DNA of 6,711 nt from Peptostreptococcus sp. (GTDB lineage Bacteria; Bacillota; Clostridia; Peptostreptococcales; Peptostreptococcaceae), in assembly GCA_020025095.1 (NCBI GenBank), contig JAHHSS010000077.1, forward strand, positions 1 to 6,711. Direction: 5' to 3'. Under the pieces are notes generated by a model, which was given only the letters and a program-made list of their open reading frames with translations, was not told the origin of the DNA and did no database searches. The position numbers and the translations under genes were made by a program. Position 1 is the first letter of the stretch, and each line of letters opens with the position of its first letter. Below are positions 5,285-6,711 of this stretch, piece by piece.

Positions 5285-6484
5285 ATGAATACTGTTTCTG
5301 TAAAAATATTAGATGATTTATATTATATGGGTGTAAATGATAGAGAAACAAATTTATTTGAGAATATGTGGCCACTTCCAGAGGGTGTATCATATAATTC
5401 TTATTTAATAACAGATGAAAAAACAGCATTACTTGATACTGTCAAAATAACAAAAGTAGATGGATTTGTTGAAAATTTAAAAGAAAACCTTGGGGGTAGA
5501 GATTTAGATTACCTTGTCGTACATCATATGGAACCGGATCACTCAGGTTGTATTAAAACAATAATGGAATTATACCCTAATGTAACAATTGTTACAAATA
5601 AAAAGGCTAGAGCGATGATGGATGACTATCTTAATATAGAAATAGATAACTATATAGAAGTAAAGAATGGAGACTGCTTAGAGCTAGGTAAGAGAACATT
5701 AAATTTCGTTACTACTCCAATGGTACATTGGCCAGAATCAATGGTAAGTTATGAGCCAACTGATAAAATATTATTCTCTCAGGATATATTTGGAGGATAT
5801 GGTGCATTAAATGGTACAATATTTGATGATGAAATGAATTTTGATTTCTTTAGAGATGAGATAAGAAGATACTATTCAAACATAGTAGGAAAGTATTCTA
5901 AGCAGGCAGCAAGAGCCTTAGAAAAAGTTAAGGAACTAGATATTAATATAATATGTCCTGTTCACGGTATAGTTTGGAGAAGCAATCCGAACCTTATAAT
6001 AGAAGAATATATAAAGCTTGCTAACCAGATAAATGAAGAAGGGATAGTAATTGCTTATGGTTCAATGTATGGAAATACAGAAAAGATGGCAGACCAGCTA
6101 GCTAGATTTATAGCAGAAGAAGGAATAAAGAATGTAAAAGTATATGATGTATCTAAGACACATGTATCATATATTTTAAGTGAAATATGGAAGTACAAGG
6201 GAGTTGTTCTTGGAAGCTGTACTTACAATAATTCAGTATACCCTAATATGAATCAGGTATTATATACTTTAAAAATGAACAAATTAACTAATCATGCTCT
6301 AGGTATATTTGGCTCATATGGATGGAGCGGTGGAGCAGTAAAAGAGCTTACAGAGTTTGCATCTGAAGGTGGAAATTTTGAAGTTGCTCCTACAATTGTT
6401 GAAACTAAGGGAACAATGAAAGAAAATGATATTGAATCTTTAAGACAGTTAGCAAAAGAAATTGCTCAATTAGCAAGAGCTTAA
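5285..6484 (+). CDS. fprA: Flavodiiron protein (A-type flavoprotein, O2/NO reductase)
   Basis: Flavodiiron proteins reduce O2 to water or NO to N2O in the cytoplasm, usually receiving electrons from rubredoxin, and protect anaerobes. The 399-residue protein has the two class A domains. The metallo-beta-lactamase-like domain (about 1-250) carries the diiron ligands H81, E83, D85, H86 (HMEPDH), H148 (VHWPES), D167 (SQDIFG) and H227 (CPVHG). The flavodoxin domain (about 253-396) has the FMN phosphate loop YGSMYGNT (258-265), GSCTYNN (310-316) and GSYGWSGG (343-350). There is no fused rubredoxin or NAD(P)H-reductase domain, so the donor must come from elsewhere. The bridging-aspartate motif reads SQDIFGGYG instead of the textbook SNDAFGQH, indicating a divergent subgroup. 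AAGGGAG (5268-5274) lies 10 bases before the ATG. Flanking terminators make it a single-gene unit. Confidence 0.95.
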   Translation: MNTVSVKILDDLYYMGVNDRETNLFENMWPLPEGVSYNSYLITDEKTALLDTVKITKVDGFVENLKENLGGRDLDYLVVHHMEPDHSGCIKTIMELYPNVTIVTNKKARAMMDDYLNIEIDNYIEVKNGDCLELGKRTLNFVTTPMVHWPESMVSYEPTDKILFSQDIFGGYGALNGTIFDDEMNFDFFRDEIRRYYSNIVGKYSKQAARALEKVKELDINIICPVHGIVWRSNPNLIIEEYIKLANQINEEGIVIAYGSMYGNTEKMADQLARFIAEEGIKNVKVYDVSKTHVSYILSEIWKYKGVVLGSCTYNNSVYPNMNQVLYTLKMNKLTNHALGIFGSYGWSGGAVKELTEFASEGGNFEVAPTIVETKGTMKENDIESLRQLAKEIAQLARA

Positions 6485-6507
6485 TAAAAAATAATAGATA
6501 ATTTTAT

Positions 6508-6540
6508 AAAAAAACAGCATTTTTAATGCTGTTTTTTTAT
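6508..6540 (+). terminator. Terminator of fprA
   Basis: The stem CAGCATT/AATGCTG (6515-6521 with 6525-6531) has a 3-base loop. It is flanked by seven A bases before and seven T bases after, which extend the pairing to 14 bp. This symmetrical A/T-flanked form can work on both strands. It lies 23 bases after the fprA stop codon. Confidence 0.92.
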
Positions 6541-6657
6541 TTTAAATTTTTTACTTATTTCTAAAAAGCATCGCATGACGAGTAAAATACCTACATTCAA
6601 TTTTATTTGTTTTTATAATCTATGTGAATAAGGTGAAAAGTAGAAATAAATTTTTAT

Positions 6658-6687
6658 TTAAACTAAGTTCTTATAAATTTAGTTTAA
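6658..6687. repeat. 12-bp inverted repeat, possible operator
   Basis: TTAAACTAAGTT (6658-6669) pairs with AATTTAGTTTAA (6676-6687) with one G-T mismatch across a 6-base centre. No T-tract follows, so it is not an ordinary terminator. It sits just upstream of, and overlaps the -35 position of, the last TATAAT in the window. Confidence 0.45.
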
Positions 6688-6711
6688 GAATATAAATAAT
6701 TAGCGTATAAT
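6683..6711 (+). promoter_or_regulatory. Candidate promoter of a gene beyond the window
   Basis: TATAAT occupies the last six bases (6706-6711). At 17 bases upstream the -35 position reads TTTAAG (6683-6688), a weak match that falls inside the inverted repeat. The target gene is not in the window. The stretch 6541-6657 contains nothing else I can name. Confidence 0.35.

Overview
The window is low-GC DNA with strong AAGGAGG-type ribosome binding sites, short A+T-rich spacers and hairpin terminators with T-tracts. Together with AGA/ATA-rich codon use and an O2-scavenging flavodiiron protein, this points to an anaerobic member of the Clostridia. The dCTP deaminase resembles what I remember of the Clostridioides/Peptostreptococcaceae type, but the family-level assignment is an inference.

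Layout. Positions 1-120 hold the tail of an upstream intergenic region: a hairpin terminator (56-91) and a promoter. nfo (endonuclease IV, 169-1008, +) and dcd (dCTP deaminase, 1120-1644, -) converge on a shared bidirectional terminator. A divergent intergenic region (1645-1923) carries an extended -10 promoter in each direction and a perfect 14-bp palindrome. Next comes a tight three-gene + strand operon (1924-4883) encoding a substrate-binding-protein-like protein without a signal peptide, a G3E/HypB-like GTPase, and a soluble ABC ATPase, closed by a strong terminator. A 401-bp non-coding region (4884-5284) holds that terminator and several candidate promoters. It leads into a flavodiiron protein gene (fprA, 5285-6484) with its own strong terminator. 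The last 170 bp are non-coding and end in an inverted repeat and a -10 box, probably the promoter of a gene beyond the window.

How the genes work together. nfo, dcd and fprA are separate housekeeping or stress units: abasic-site repair, dUTP supply for dTMP synthesis, and O2 or NO reduction. The central operon is the unusual part. It has the ATPase and binding-protein halves of an ABC importer but no permease. The binding protein appears cytoplasmic, and a nucleotide-binding metallochaperone-type GTPase with two CxxC motifs sits between them. The binding protein and the ATPase both start with a small helical domain of the DUF1858 (ScdA_N-like) type, degenerate in the ATPase. This suggests an intracellular, NTP-driven ligand- or metal-handling complex rather than a transporter; that reading is an inference.
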